DNA from: Sambucus nigra
Lineage: Eukaryota > Streptophyta > Magnoliopsida > Dipsacales > Adoxaceae
Direction: 5' to 3'
Length of the DNA: 64,000 nucleotides
Assembly: GCA_949130495.1 (NCBI GenBank)
Contig: OX422222.1
Coordinates: 273,782,109 to 273,846,108 of the forward strand
Position numbers and translations under genes: made by a program
In this document: in pieces, positions 45,545 to 55,602 of the stretch
Layout: each line of letters starts with the position of its first letter
Position numbering within the stretch: position 1 is the first letter of the stretch
Notes under the pieces: generated by a model
Seen by the model: only the letters and a program-made list of their open reading frames with translations
Database searches by the model: none
What the model was told of the DNA's origin: nothing

Positions 45545-46431
45545 AGTTGGTTGGTTCGTATGTGTGGGTTGGGGGGGGGGGGTCTTGTGGCGGCTGGTGG
45601 TAGGAGTTCTAACTAAGGTTGGGTTTTAAGGGGATGGGAAGATGATGATGTGGTGGTGGAGGGTTAGGTATGAAGTTGTGTGTGTGTTGGGGGGGGGGGG
45701 GGGGGGGTGTTAATTTTGGAATTATATATATATATAATTATTTTTACTGTTTTTACCTTTTATTATTTTTCTACTTTGCAATCCTTTTGTTTATATATTT
45801 TTTCCTTGCTTTTTTTAATGTTTTTAAAATATGATTAGTTTTTCACAAGTCATGTGCAAGTCTAATGAATCCTTATAGGAAAACAATCCCAAGCTTAACT
45901 AGTAAACGGTATTGATTTCAAAATGATTTAATTAATCAAAAAAACCAAAGTTATAATAAAGTTAGACATATCATGGTAACAAATAAACAACGATAAATAA
46001 TGTCAATATATATATATAACAGCAAGTTTGCACATTAGTTTTTTACCTACTTTTTAAAAGCACTAAAAAAATAATTTTGAGTGAATTTTTTATGACATTT
46101 AAACATTTCAATGAACCCATACAAAAATTAAAATAACGTTTTTTACTTTTTTTAAAAAATTGGTCAAACTTTCACAACTTTTAGAGTGTTTTAAAAGGTG
46201 CGAAAGCCTGACCATTTTTTTTAAAATAGAAAAAGACGTTATTTTGAGTTGATTTTTTTTTCTATGGGCCTCTTGAAATGTTTTAATGCCCTATAAAAAA
46301 ATTCTACTCAATTTATTTTTACTAATTTAAAAAATAAGTGTGCAAACTTGGTGTGTCCATACGACCTATACATATTATTTGTGCGGACATATTTTTCTAA
46401 AATAGTAAAAAATTATTTTTTAGTTGATTTT
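45542..46431. other. AT-rich unassigned DNA with G runs
   Basis: Two G homopolymers (about 45573-45582 and 45690-45708) in a GT-rich patch, then AT-rich sequence to 46431. The repeated phrase TTTTTTAAAATAG/AAAAATAATTTTGAGT suggests an old repeat. No genes. It is the pre-insertion host DNA of the 46432-62935 element. Confidence 0.5.
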
Positions 46432-47699
46432 TGTAACACCCTGCCCGCCCGAGGAGAGCGAACGGAGCGCTAATGCGATAAAATAAATCCAAATCCACAA
46501 GTTACAAGGTATAGAGCATCTAAATAAATCCACAATAATATAAATCCACTAATCTCAATCTCTTCAATTACAACAAGTCTCTCGAATTAAAATTACAACT
46601 ATCTAACTCGAATAAAAATACAAATCTCCAAAGCTCTATACATCAAAATAATAAAAATCTTCCAACTTATATTAAAAATTCTCCCCAATATAATCCACGC
46701 TAAAAATCATCCCAATTGGTCCATAGCGTCACAATCCACGCTACCCTGCCAACTAAAAGAAAATATGGAGAAGTACACAATACGACATAAATTATGCTCA
46801 ACAAATACGGATTAGCAACGAATAAAACGTAACAGCAAGAGTACGAATATTCAAATCAAAATGCAAATCTCAAAGCATTTATCAATATAATTTCTCAACA
46901 ACACATTAACCGGGTCACCAAGCCTCACCACATCCGTATATGCTTTATCAAGCCATAGCCCGAAAAACAGGAATTTTGGCGGGTGCCCAACATCCGTGCC
47001 ATATTAAAATCTCATGACAACGTGCTCATCAACAATATAATGATACCAAATGAATCAAAATAATTTCAACAATTATTTTCCAGATTTCAAGGAATTTAAC
47101 AATTCAAATATGAGTTCAATAATCGCAAGAATTCAAAGGGAATAACTCTCGAGAGATTTAAAGAGCATATTGTGTAAAACCCCATACCTCAAACCATGAT
47201 GAGAAACCAATGATCACATCCTCAAGATCAACACAAAAGATCTACAAAAGCTTCTCCAAGAACCTCCAACAAAAATAGCCCCAAGAACACCTCTAATCTA
47301 AGGTTGGAACTCACAAATCTCGAGGGCCAAAGTATATATAAAAAGAAGAGGAATATAAAATATATTTTCTGCCAAAAAGTTAAGCCAAAAGTAGTTTAAA
47401 AAGGTTGCCCACGACTTCCTTTTATAATGCAAAGAAATGAAGAGTTAGAACCCAAAAGACTCCTTTAAATAAGGCAAATAAATGAAGAGTTGGAAGTTAA
47501 AACAACTCCAAGAGTTAAAAACATTTAAAAATCATTTTAAAATCCGTTTCAACTCCGTTTTCCAAACCGTTTGAAATTCTCGCCTTTAAAAATAATAACC
47601 AACATATTTAAGCAATAAAAATAATTTTATCAAAAACTTTATTTTCCTCCATTTTCCAGAAATTAATCAAAATAGTCCAAAATTACGCGGGTTGTTACA
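46432..47699 (-). repeat. 3' LTR of the internally deleted element
   Basis: TGTAACACCCTGCCCG...GGGTTGTTACA on the + strand. The other LTR copy is at 61669-62935. Confidence 0.92.
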
Positions 47700-47926
47700 C
47701 TTCCCCACTAACAATGGAATTTCGCCCTCAAAATTCACCGAATGCCTAACTCTCAAAATCAGGCCAACAATCTCCAAAATAATTTCGTCTCCAAAAATAA
47801 ATTCCTCACATCTAATCTCGAAACCTATCACGAATATCACCTAAAATTTTCTATCTCCAAAAATTGTTATCCACGTAATGAACCCAAAACCCAAGCCCCG
47901 AGGGTTGCCGTATACCTAAGCTCTGA
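47700..47926 (-). other. Residual internal region: polypurine tract to primer-binding site
   Basis: On the minus strand: half of the initiator-Met primer site (…TCAGAGC at 47926-47920), AT-rich sequence, AGGGCGAAATTCC, and GTTAGTGGGGAAG directly before the LTR. The GGCGAAATT...GTGGGGAAG phrase is typical of the end of Tekay/Del elements. Confidence 0.75.
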
Positions 47927-47946
47927 CACTACAACAAATCTGCCCA

Positions 47947-48184
47947 TTTGTCAAGGTCATTGACCTTGACAAATCCACCTTGTCAAGGTCAATGACCGTG
48001 ATATTTCGAGGCGAGACAACGTTTTTTGTCACGGTCGTGTCACGGTCATTGACCTTGACACAAAACTCGCATTTTGTGTCACGGTCGTGTCAAGGTCAAT
48101 GACCGTGACACGTTTGTCATGGTCATTGACCATGACAAAGCCGTGACCCTTAGTAAAAAAATTGTCACGGTCATTGACCGTGAT
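47947..48184. repeat. Subterminal repeats, left end of copy C
   Basis: About ten GTCAAGGTCA/GTCACGGTCA half-sites in inverted pairs, closely matching copy B. Confidence 0.88.
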
Positions 48185-48423
48185 AATTCTGGGTAGAATT
48201 TAAAAAAAATCTACTGGGCAGTATGGCCACTGCCACTGCCACTGCCCAACATTATATTTATACCCGTTATAGCTGCGTTGTACCTGTTACAAACATCATA
48301 TATCCGAACAAACTAAAGATAATGCAAATATATATTCAAATAAGAAACTGTTCAAAAAGAAACAACATCACCATCATTTTATCTCAAATCTACAAACTAT
48401 TTGCATGGAAAAGAGATTTTGTA

Positions 48424-48695
48424 CTGCGACGCTCGGGAACACCTCCTTATCCTTCCCTTCTCGTCCGAATAGCTACATAAGTACAGAGCATATGTGGCCT
48501 ACCCTTAGGGCCACTCCCTGTCCCTTGAATTGAAATAAAGTAAAATTAGTATCCGCCCCTCAAATATAGATAAATATAAATCGTAATTGAAATCGAAATC
48601 GACATATAAATATAAATACATTACCTGTAGTGTCACTCAAACAGCTAACTTGAGCTCATATGGAACCTCCTTCCAACTAATGTACCCCGGGCAAT
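48424..48695 (-). pseudogene. Remnants of tnpA-like gene in copy C
   Basis: 48424-48526 is similar to exon 3 of the copy B gene (ACGCTCGGGAACACCTCC, then TATGTGGCCTACCC). 48624-48693 is similar to the end of exon 1, still with a GT donor beside it (TTACCTG on the + strand). Exons 2 and 4 and most of exon 1 are missing, so the gene is lost in this copy. Confidence 0.75.
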
Positions 48696-48720
48696 CGTGT
48701 CAATTATAATTCTCTTCTTA

Positions 48721-48978
48721 TCTAAACACTAAGAAATAACATAATCCTATGGAGTTATGCGTTGCAAATTCCTTCCAACCGTTGTGTAGCCAAAAATCAG
48801 CAGTTGAAGTTGTCCATTCCACCTTTCAATGGTCTCCCATGTTTTGCTAAAAGTTCCAAGTGGTGGGGTATGGAAAGTGGAATTGACAACTTCAACTGGT
48901 GATGTTTGGCTACATAAGGTTGGGAGGAATTTGCAGAGCATCGCTCCATAGGATTATGGCATTTCTTAGTGTTCGGAT
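48721..48978. repeat. Fold-back repeat with ~105-bp arms
   Basis: The left arm (48721-~48830) is the inverse complement of the right arm (~48872-48978): for example AAACACTAAGAAAT pairs with ATTTCTTAGTGTT, and AGTTGAAGTTGTC with GACAACTTCAACT. Arms are roughly 85-90% alike around a ~40-base loop. It could be a small fold-back transposon or an inverted duplication that arose when tnpA was deleted. Confidence 0.85.
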
Positions 48979-49035
48979 AGACGAAGAGATTCAGTCTCCT
49001 CTCCACAAATAGGACAACACAAATAACTATGTACT
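48974..49035 (-). pseudogene. Duplicated fragment of tnpD
   Basis: About 40 bases (GGATAGACGAAGAGATTCAG and following) are identical to 58153-58192 inside the tnpD gene, and CACCTATTAAAGGTAA just beyond matches 59575-59590. This is an abnormal junction, probably from an internal rearrangement of the element. Confidence 0.8.
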
Positions 49036-49220
49036 AATCACCTATTAAAGGTAAGAAGCATATATTCATGGATTAGTATAAACAAAACTTAGATGTAGTT
49101 GGAATATTTATGTATTAATCTCCTCTCCACACACACACACTACACAAGAGTGAAAATGATAAAGTGCAGATCAAGTAAAAGCATTAAAAATGGATGTTTC
49201 GGTAAAAATTGAAATATTTA
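49036..49220. other. Non-coding, downstream of tnpD
   Basis: AT-rich with a short (CA)n. Probably contains the 3' untranslated region of tnpD. Confidence 0.4.
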
Positions 49221-50305
49221 TTACAAATTGAAAAATTGTTTCAAATTCGGGTTATCATAAAAAATGGATTGATATTCGGTAGGAGCACCCAAGTCATCCA
49301 CACTACTATTTAGACGCCTTGGCGCGTGTTGGACAATTGACCACGGCTTGTTGTTGATATACTCCGAGTAAAACACTTGCTTAACCTTTTGAAATGCACA
49401 AACAAACGGCTCATCGCTCACGTGGTCGTTGCTCTTCAACTTGGACAAGTCAACCATGATCAAATTGGTGAGAGGATCAACTTTACAAGCATTTTTATCC
49501 TCAACTCTTACCCATTCACAGTAAAATACAACCTCTTTGAAGCTTATATAATCCAATTAAAATATATTTTGGATTACACCATAGTAAGTCATTTCAGCTT
49601 TAACGAGGTTTTTATCTTTTGCGCTCGCTCGACAGAAAGTAAGAGCCTTGTATGAAATTCCCGAGTTCTGTACATTTTTACTTTCCTCGTACACTTTAGC
49701 GCCGAAAATGTAACCGTTCAATCGATACTTTTTGTACTCTTGTGCCACGAACAAGGGTCCAGTGGCTAGACGAGCAAGACTTGATGTCGCATCACCCATC
49801 TTTAGGAGCTGAGAATATAGATAAATTAATTATATTAGTGGTAAAATTTGAGTGTAATGTAACGTTATATAACGACTGTTTTCATTATAATTACCTCTTG
49901 TGTCAACCATAGCCTAAATTCGTTGTCTGATTGTACCACTGTTTTTCGTCTTTTATTTTTCTCACAGGCTTCATATTTACTGCATATTACAAAATTAATC
50001 ATGTATAAAATAATCTAAAATAATGTTAAACATTATAATATTCGAAACTTACTTTTTCCATTCTTCGACATCTTCATGTGTGTCAAATAGATAACGAGCT
50101 ACTTGTTCATGTTGCAAACTCGTTAATTTCACTCGTTTTCCCATCAAATTACCACCATCATCGAGGAATTCATCAGTGTCATCAACGCTGGTCGAGTCAG
50201 TCATATATTCCCGAGTATATATTGATGACTCCACGATGATGTATTCCTCTGCAATTGATCCTGCAATATATCGCGTATTCTTGACGTAATCTTTAAAAAC
50301 TTTCA
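49221..50305 (-). pseudogene. 3' part of tnpD-type transposase gene (DUF4218 end and DUF4216)
   Basis: Continues the gene at 57219-59594 after removal of the copia element. Exon 50305-50053 completes DUF4218 (VFKDYVKNTRYIAGSIAEEY). Exon 49979-49895 gives a basic stretch ending FRLWLTQE. Exon 49808-49221 is DUF4216 (NGYIFGAKVYEESK, NSGISYKALTFCRAS, TYYGVIQNIF), interrupted by TAA at 49557-49559 where the family usually has Glu. Introns of 73 and 86 bases have GT and AG ends. Together with the copia insertion this is the third lesion in the gene. Confidence 0.85.
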
Positions 50306-51864
50306 TGTAAGGACACAAATTTCCAATTGAGTCCATATATAGTTTTGGCTCAATTCCGGACAAAAACATTTATTCATAGGATAGTATTTATTGTAATATT
50401 CTCAAGCCTATGAAGTGTATGTTGAAGACGTAGCGGCAAAGAATTTAAAGCTTCATCAAAATGCCGGTTTATGTGTCTCGTTTCTACGTCATCAATTAAG
50501 GTTCCATGCTCCCAAGGTATGAATGTAATTATATGTATATACGAGCTTGGAACAATTTGTATTGGGTGTTAGGTTAATAAAAACTGCATTTTATTTTTCA
50601 GAAAGAATCTATTAGAAACTTAAAAATAAGTATATAAAAGTTTATAAAAGTTTCTGGGCCAAAATCGAATTTTACAAACTTTCTGGACGTTCGTTAGAAA
50701 TGTCGTTCGAACGAGTTTTTTTCGTTCGAACCAGATTTCGTTCGAACGAGTTTGCCAACGACCCTAATCTGGTCAGTCGTTCGAACGAGTTTTCATTCTA
50801 ACGAGATATCTAACGAGATTTTAATGAGCCCAGGCTGGTCGCTCGTTAGAAATCTCGTTCGAACGAGAGTCAAGTTCGTTCGAACGAGACGTCAGGCGGG
50901 AACGGTTTTGAGCAGTTTTTGGCAGTTTTTTCCCCACTCCTCCACTTGGTTTCCAACCAACTTTTTCATACTTTATTATGTGCGGGAAACACATTTTCCA
51001 AAAGAACTTTTCCATCTTAATACATCTCCTAGAGAGAGTTTGAGAGATCATTCCAAAAAGGAAAATGTTCATGTTTTAAGTGTTCTTCAACTTAAAGAAA
51101 AATCTATAAACACTTAGTTTACACCCATTGTTGTTTATCCAAGTTTCTACATAAATATCAATTACTTGGAGATTGTTTTGGCACCGGTTTTTCTCTACAT
51201 CGAATTGAAGAGAAGTTCGTTTCATATCTACCCGTTTGGAGAAAGGCTCCATGTTCGGGTGACGGTGACCGTTTAAAGTCCTATCGGTGATTTCCGAGAC
51301 CACGGTGGAGCTCCCTTGGTTATCCGCTAATTGGAGGTTGATACAAGAAGGAGCATCACGGCTTGAGAGGGTTCGAGTTTAGGAAGTAAGTCTTTTGTCT
51401 TGTATTTTGTAATACCGTTTTTAGTGGATTTGAGGCTAGGGCCGTCCCGAGGTTTTTTCCCGTTAGTGGGTTTTTCCTCGTATATCGCGGTGTAGTGTGA
51501 CTGTTTATTTTATCTTGCTCTATATCACTTAGAACGCATGCTAGATTAATTTCAAGATAAAATTTGGTTTTACAATCACACTCATTTAATTTGGGACTTA
51601 AATTAAATATTGGGTTAATTTGGTTTATTCAAGTCATTTGCTAAAATTGGTTTCGCCTAACTTTGAATAATTGTTAATTATGACTTAGGCAAATTCTAGG
51701 ACTTGAATTATGTTGTTTTAATTTGTTTCTTATGATATTAAAACTCGGCCTTGTTTAAATTGTTGTTGAACCATCATCTTTGTATACGCTTCCGCATTTA
51801 TGTAAAAGGAAATTATTATTTTAATTTGAGATAATTAATCACCGGGGATCCAACCGCGCTTTCA
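50306..51864 (+). repeat. 5' LTR of the copia element
   Basis: Contains CGTTCGAACGAG-type palindromes at 50698-50890 and a TATA-like region (CATACTTTATTATG) near 50966. Confidence 0.95.
50698..50890. repeat. CGTTCGAACG palindrome cluster in the 5' LTR
   Basis: At least seven copies of TCGTTCGAACGAG or one-base variants within 190 bases. The 3' LTR has the matching cluster at 55984-56245 with extra units. Confidence 0.92.
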
Positions 51865-51867
51865 AAT

Positions 51868-51879
51868 TGGTATCAGAGC
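51868..51879 (+). other. Primer-binding site of the copia element
   Basis: TGGTATCAGAGC, a perfect match to the usual initiator-Met tRNA primer site, three bases after the LTR. Confidence 0.92.
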
Positions 51880-51926
51880 CAAAAACGATAATTTATTTCG
51901 TTAAGATCCTTTAATTTTTGGCTAAA

Positions 51927-53813
51927 ATGGATTTTTCCCCATTTTCAAAATTTCCTATTTTTGATGGTTCTAACTACGCGTATTGGAAAGCGCGAATGAA
52001 ATCGGCACTTAAATCTATCGATGAACGTGTTTGGATGTCTGTTGTTAACGGTTGGACCCCACCAACACATTTAATTGAAAATGAACATGTTCCCAAACCC
52101 GTTGATAGATGGACTGAAAATGAGTTTAAGCTAGCAAACTTTAATTTCCGAGGTTTAAATGCCTTATTTAGCGCTGTCGCACCGGATGAATTTCGACGTA
52201 TTATGACGTGTGAAACTGCTAAAGAAGCTTGGGATATTTTACAATTAACTCATGAAGGAACTAGTGTCGTTAAAGCTTCAAAACTCCAAAACCTCACCAC
52301 TCAATTTGAAACTATCAAAATGGATGAAAAAGAAACTTTTGATAAATTTTATGCTAGAATTTCTGATATTGTTAATTCATCCTTTAACTTGGGAGAGAAA
52401 ATACCTGACGACCGTGTAGTAAAGAAAATTTTAAGGTCCCTACCCGATAGATTTATTCCAAAGGTGACCATTTTAAATTCTTTACCCACTTTAGCCTCTA
52501 CGAAATTAGAAGAGCTTGTAGGTGATTTACAAACCTATGAACTAGATATGTTTCCCTCTAAAACTGAAAAGAAAATTGAAAAGGGCGTTTCTTTAGAAGC
52601 CCGAAAAGAGGTCAAACAAGTAGTAGAGAGCGATAGTGATAGTGACTCGGAAGACATGGCTTTGTTTGCTCGTAAATTTAGAAAATTTCTTAAATTTAAC
52701 AAAGATAAAGTTAAAAATGATTTTAAGAAATTTGAATCTTCTAAACATGATAAAAATGAGAAGATTTCTAAAGCCGATAAGATCCCTAAACCTAGTAATG
52801 AAAATATTGATAGGGACGAGTCTAATAAATGTTTTGGTTGTAAAGGTTATGGCCATAGGGCTTATGAGTGCCCCACTAAACTAAGGAAAGAGGGTAAACG
52901 ACCCACTGCATATAATGCGACCCTTAGTGATAGTGATAAGGAAGAGAAGCCCGATTCCCCCACTAAGAAAAATTTTGTGGCTTTTATGGCTAGACATGTG
53001 AGTGATAATGAGAACTCATCGGATGATGAAATTATAGCACATGCCACTTCCAAGGTCATTGTACATGATTCTCTTATTTTTGATGATAGTGAGAGTGAAA
53101 AAGAAAGAGAGAGTGAAAATGAAGAAGATGTTGATATGAGTGAACTTCAAAATGCTTTTCATGAATTATATAAACAATCTATTAAATTGATAAGAGCTAA
53201 TTTGAAGTTAGAAGCGAGTTTAAGAGAGAATGTCAAGGTCATTGATGAAAGTGCCATAATAGAAGACCTTAGGACACATGAGAGGACTCTTCAAGAGAAG
53301 CTTAACTATGTAGAAGGAGAGAGAGATAGCCTTAGGGGTTTAATGGAATCCTTGAAAAAGGAGCTTCTTGCTTTTGAAGAGCGAAATGTTTTACTAGAAT
53401 CTAAAATTTTAGATTTGGAAAATAAATTAAAAGATTCTAGTAATGTCAAATTTGATTTGGAGTGTCGTTCGGAAAAACTAGATAAAATGTTAGGAACGGT
53501 CCAAATTAAAAATGACACTTTTGGTTTAGGCTTCAATTCTTGTAATGATTTTAACCCTAAAGTCAAAACCAATGTTTTAGGAGAATCTTCTAGGAATTCA
53601 TTTAATGATCACTCCTTAGATAAATCTTTTCGACATATTCTTACTTGTACACATTGTGGTCGAAAAGGTCATCTTAGGAAATTTTGTTTAGATCTTAAAC
53701 GAATTCCTAGAAAATCCCATAGTAAAGTAACCACAATAGCTAACGTTCCTACACCCCAAGATAGTAATTCTTCATTAATTTGGGTTATGAAATCCGACTT
53801 AGTTGCCTTATAA
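51927..53813 (+). CDS. gag: Gag of Sirevirus-like copia element
   Basis: ATG at 51927 gives 628 residues without a stop. Residues ~1-240 are the copia Gag domain (PF14223/DUF4219 type: FDGSNYAYWKARMKSAL, TAKEAWDILQLTHEGT, ILRSLPDRF). A CX2CX4HX4C zinc knuckle (CFGCKGYGHRAYEC) begins near residue 302, and a second (CTHCGRKGHLRKFC) near residue 574. Between them an acidic segment and a coiled coil (~410-530) occur. Gag forms the cytoplasmic virus-like particle and packages RNA. Two knuckles and a long coiled-coil extension resemble Sirevirus Gag. No pol follows, so the element could only move by borrowing enzymes. The intact frame contrasts with every other retrotransposon gene in this window. 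Confidence 0.93.
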   Translation: MDFSPFSKFPIFDGSNYAYWKARMKSALKSIDERVWMSVVNGWTPPTHLIENEHVPKPVDRWTENEFKLANFNFRGLNALFSAVAPDEFRRIMTCETAKEAWDILQLTHEGTSVVKASKLQNLTTQFETIKMDEKETFDKFYARISDIVNSSFNLGEKIPDDRVVKKILRSLPDRFIPKVTILNSLPTLASTKLEELVGDLQTYELDMFPSKTEKKIEKGVSLEARKEVKQVVESDSDSDSEDMALFARKFRKFLKFNKDKVKNDFKKFESSKHDKNEKISKADKIPKPSNENIDRDESNKCFGCKGYGHRAYECPTKLRKEGKRPTAYNATLSDSDKEEKPDSPTKKNFVAFMARHVSDNENSSDDEIIAHATSKVIVHDSLIFDDSESEKERESENEEDVDMSELQNAFHELYKQSIKLIRANLKLEASLRENVKVIDESAIIEDLRTHERTLQEKLNYVEGERDSLRGLMESLKKELLAFEERNVLLESKILDLENKLKDSSNVKFDLECRSEKLDKMLGTVQIKNDTFGLGFNSCNDFNPKVKTNVLGESSRNSFNDHSLDKSFRHILTCTHCGRKGHLRKFCLDLKRIPRKSHSKVTTIANVPTPQDSNSSLIWVMKSDLVAL

Positions 53814-55602
53814 AATAGGGATTTTGATTCTCATTTACTTTCACATGCTTACTCCCTTGCTAAATCTAAAGGATAAATGTGTTAGTGTTTGCATACTTTA
53901 GCGTTTGTACTTCATGCTATATTCATATGCTAAATGTATGCTCGTTTAGTCATTTTCTAGTCATTGCCTTATTTCATATCACATGCTAGAAATTATGACT
54001 TGTTTATCTTTTTGTATTATTTTTTTTGTGTTTGATTTAACTGAAAAATATAAAAAGATTTTTGTTTATCATTTGTGTTCTATTTTATTTCATTTAAGCT
54101 TAATGAAAAATACAAATGATTTTTATTTGTCCTTTTGAGTAAATATTTATTTTTGATTAAAAATGATAAAAAACTCAAAAAGATTTTATTTTGTGTGTAT
54201 TTTGTTTGACACACTTTATGTGGCATATACTTGTGTTTGAATCCCATCATTTACGCTCCCACGTGGCTAGAACTTTTGGTTTAGATTTTCAATCCTTAAA
54301 ATGTTCTTTACCATGTTTTATATGGAGTAGTTGGATTTTGTATTGTTTAAATGGATTCTATTTCTATATGCCTCTTTTCACACATGCACGAGCTCTTTTG
54401 AAATCTTAATGTAACATGTTATATTTGAGCTTTTTGAGGTGTTCTCCTATCAATCTAGTCATCTACATATCTATGACCTAGGAGGACTAGTGCATGTCAA
54501 AATCCGTTGCATGTGAGATTTGTGCGAAAAATGAAAACATGATAAATTAATATATGCACGGGGAAGGGCTCCGAAAGGATGAATTAAATCCTTTGCGATA
54601 GTAAGCCACCGTTGATTGGATCTAAAAGAAATACGTGATCCAAAGGCCTAAAAACAAAATATTTGGCATTTAAAAGAAAGCAATTGCCAAGGCCTATGTT
54701 TGTTTGATATATTCATTCACAAACAAAAGAATATATATGCTCATTGAGGGAGAATTGGATGGTATATCAACGGTTTGCACAATGTCCGTTTATCCTAGTT
54801 GTCTTTAATGTCATGACTCTATTTGGTTTGTAGAATCATCATCATGCTAGGCTTGTATGCATTGTGTATGTTTGTTCATTGAGTTCCATATTTATACTGT
54901 CACATGAGGTTATATTTAACTATGATGAAGTTTGCAATCAAATGAGAACTCCGTGAACGTTTCTTAAGTGTTTGGGTTTAAATTTAATTGTTGCTAGTTC
55001 ACACCCCTACACTTCCGTTTCCATATGACACATTCTTGCCATACGAGTGTGCAAACTTATTGTATTTTGTGTCATGTGTGTGTTTATATCTATATATATA
55101 TGCAAGTGCTCTATTGGTATATTTAAAGTATATATATATATGATATTTGTTTGTCTTTGCCTTGTTTTTATTGCCCATATGCTGTCATGTATTTTATTTA
55201 AGCTTTCTCATGCTGTTTATTAGTTCTTTATCCTTTGCCTATTCCCGAACAAAAAGGGGGAGAATGATGATAGGGGGAGAAATGGTATCTAATCCTATTA
55301 TTATCGTATCTTCGTTTGGGGGAGATTTATCTTAGGGGGAGACGTCTTTCTAAGTAGGTCATGTGTTTAAAGGGGGTGAATAATTAATTAATTGCATTTA
55401 ATATTTTGATATTCCCTATGCATTTGATGAGTTTGCTTAAGTGTGCAGGAATTATTCTAAAGCGGCATCTTTCTATGGCAAAGCGTTTGATCCTTGGGTT
55501 GAGTCAAGATTGGGCGGGTTATGTTTTGAGTCTAGTAGAGCTTGACGGCCCTTTAGGATTTTTTGTTTGTTTTTTGTCCCGGAATAGCCAAAGGGGGAGA
55601 TT
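53814..55602 (+). other. Non-coding 3' half of the copia element, with several polypurine tracts
   Basis: No frame resembling protease, integrase or reverse transcriptase was found. Between 55256 and 55599 six purine runs occur (at about 55256-55263, 55273-55280, 55318-55325, 55335-55342, 55366-55375 and 55588-55600), most reading GGGGGAGA. Multiple polypurine tracts before the 3' LTR are a known Sirevirus trait. The run at 55588-55600 is next to the LTR and is the likely primer. Confidence 0.75.

Noticed and set aside
47742..47963. 73-codon frame
   Set aside because: It spans the junction of the LTR element and CACTA copy C, so it is an artefact of the insertion.
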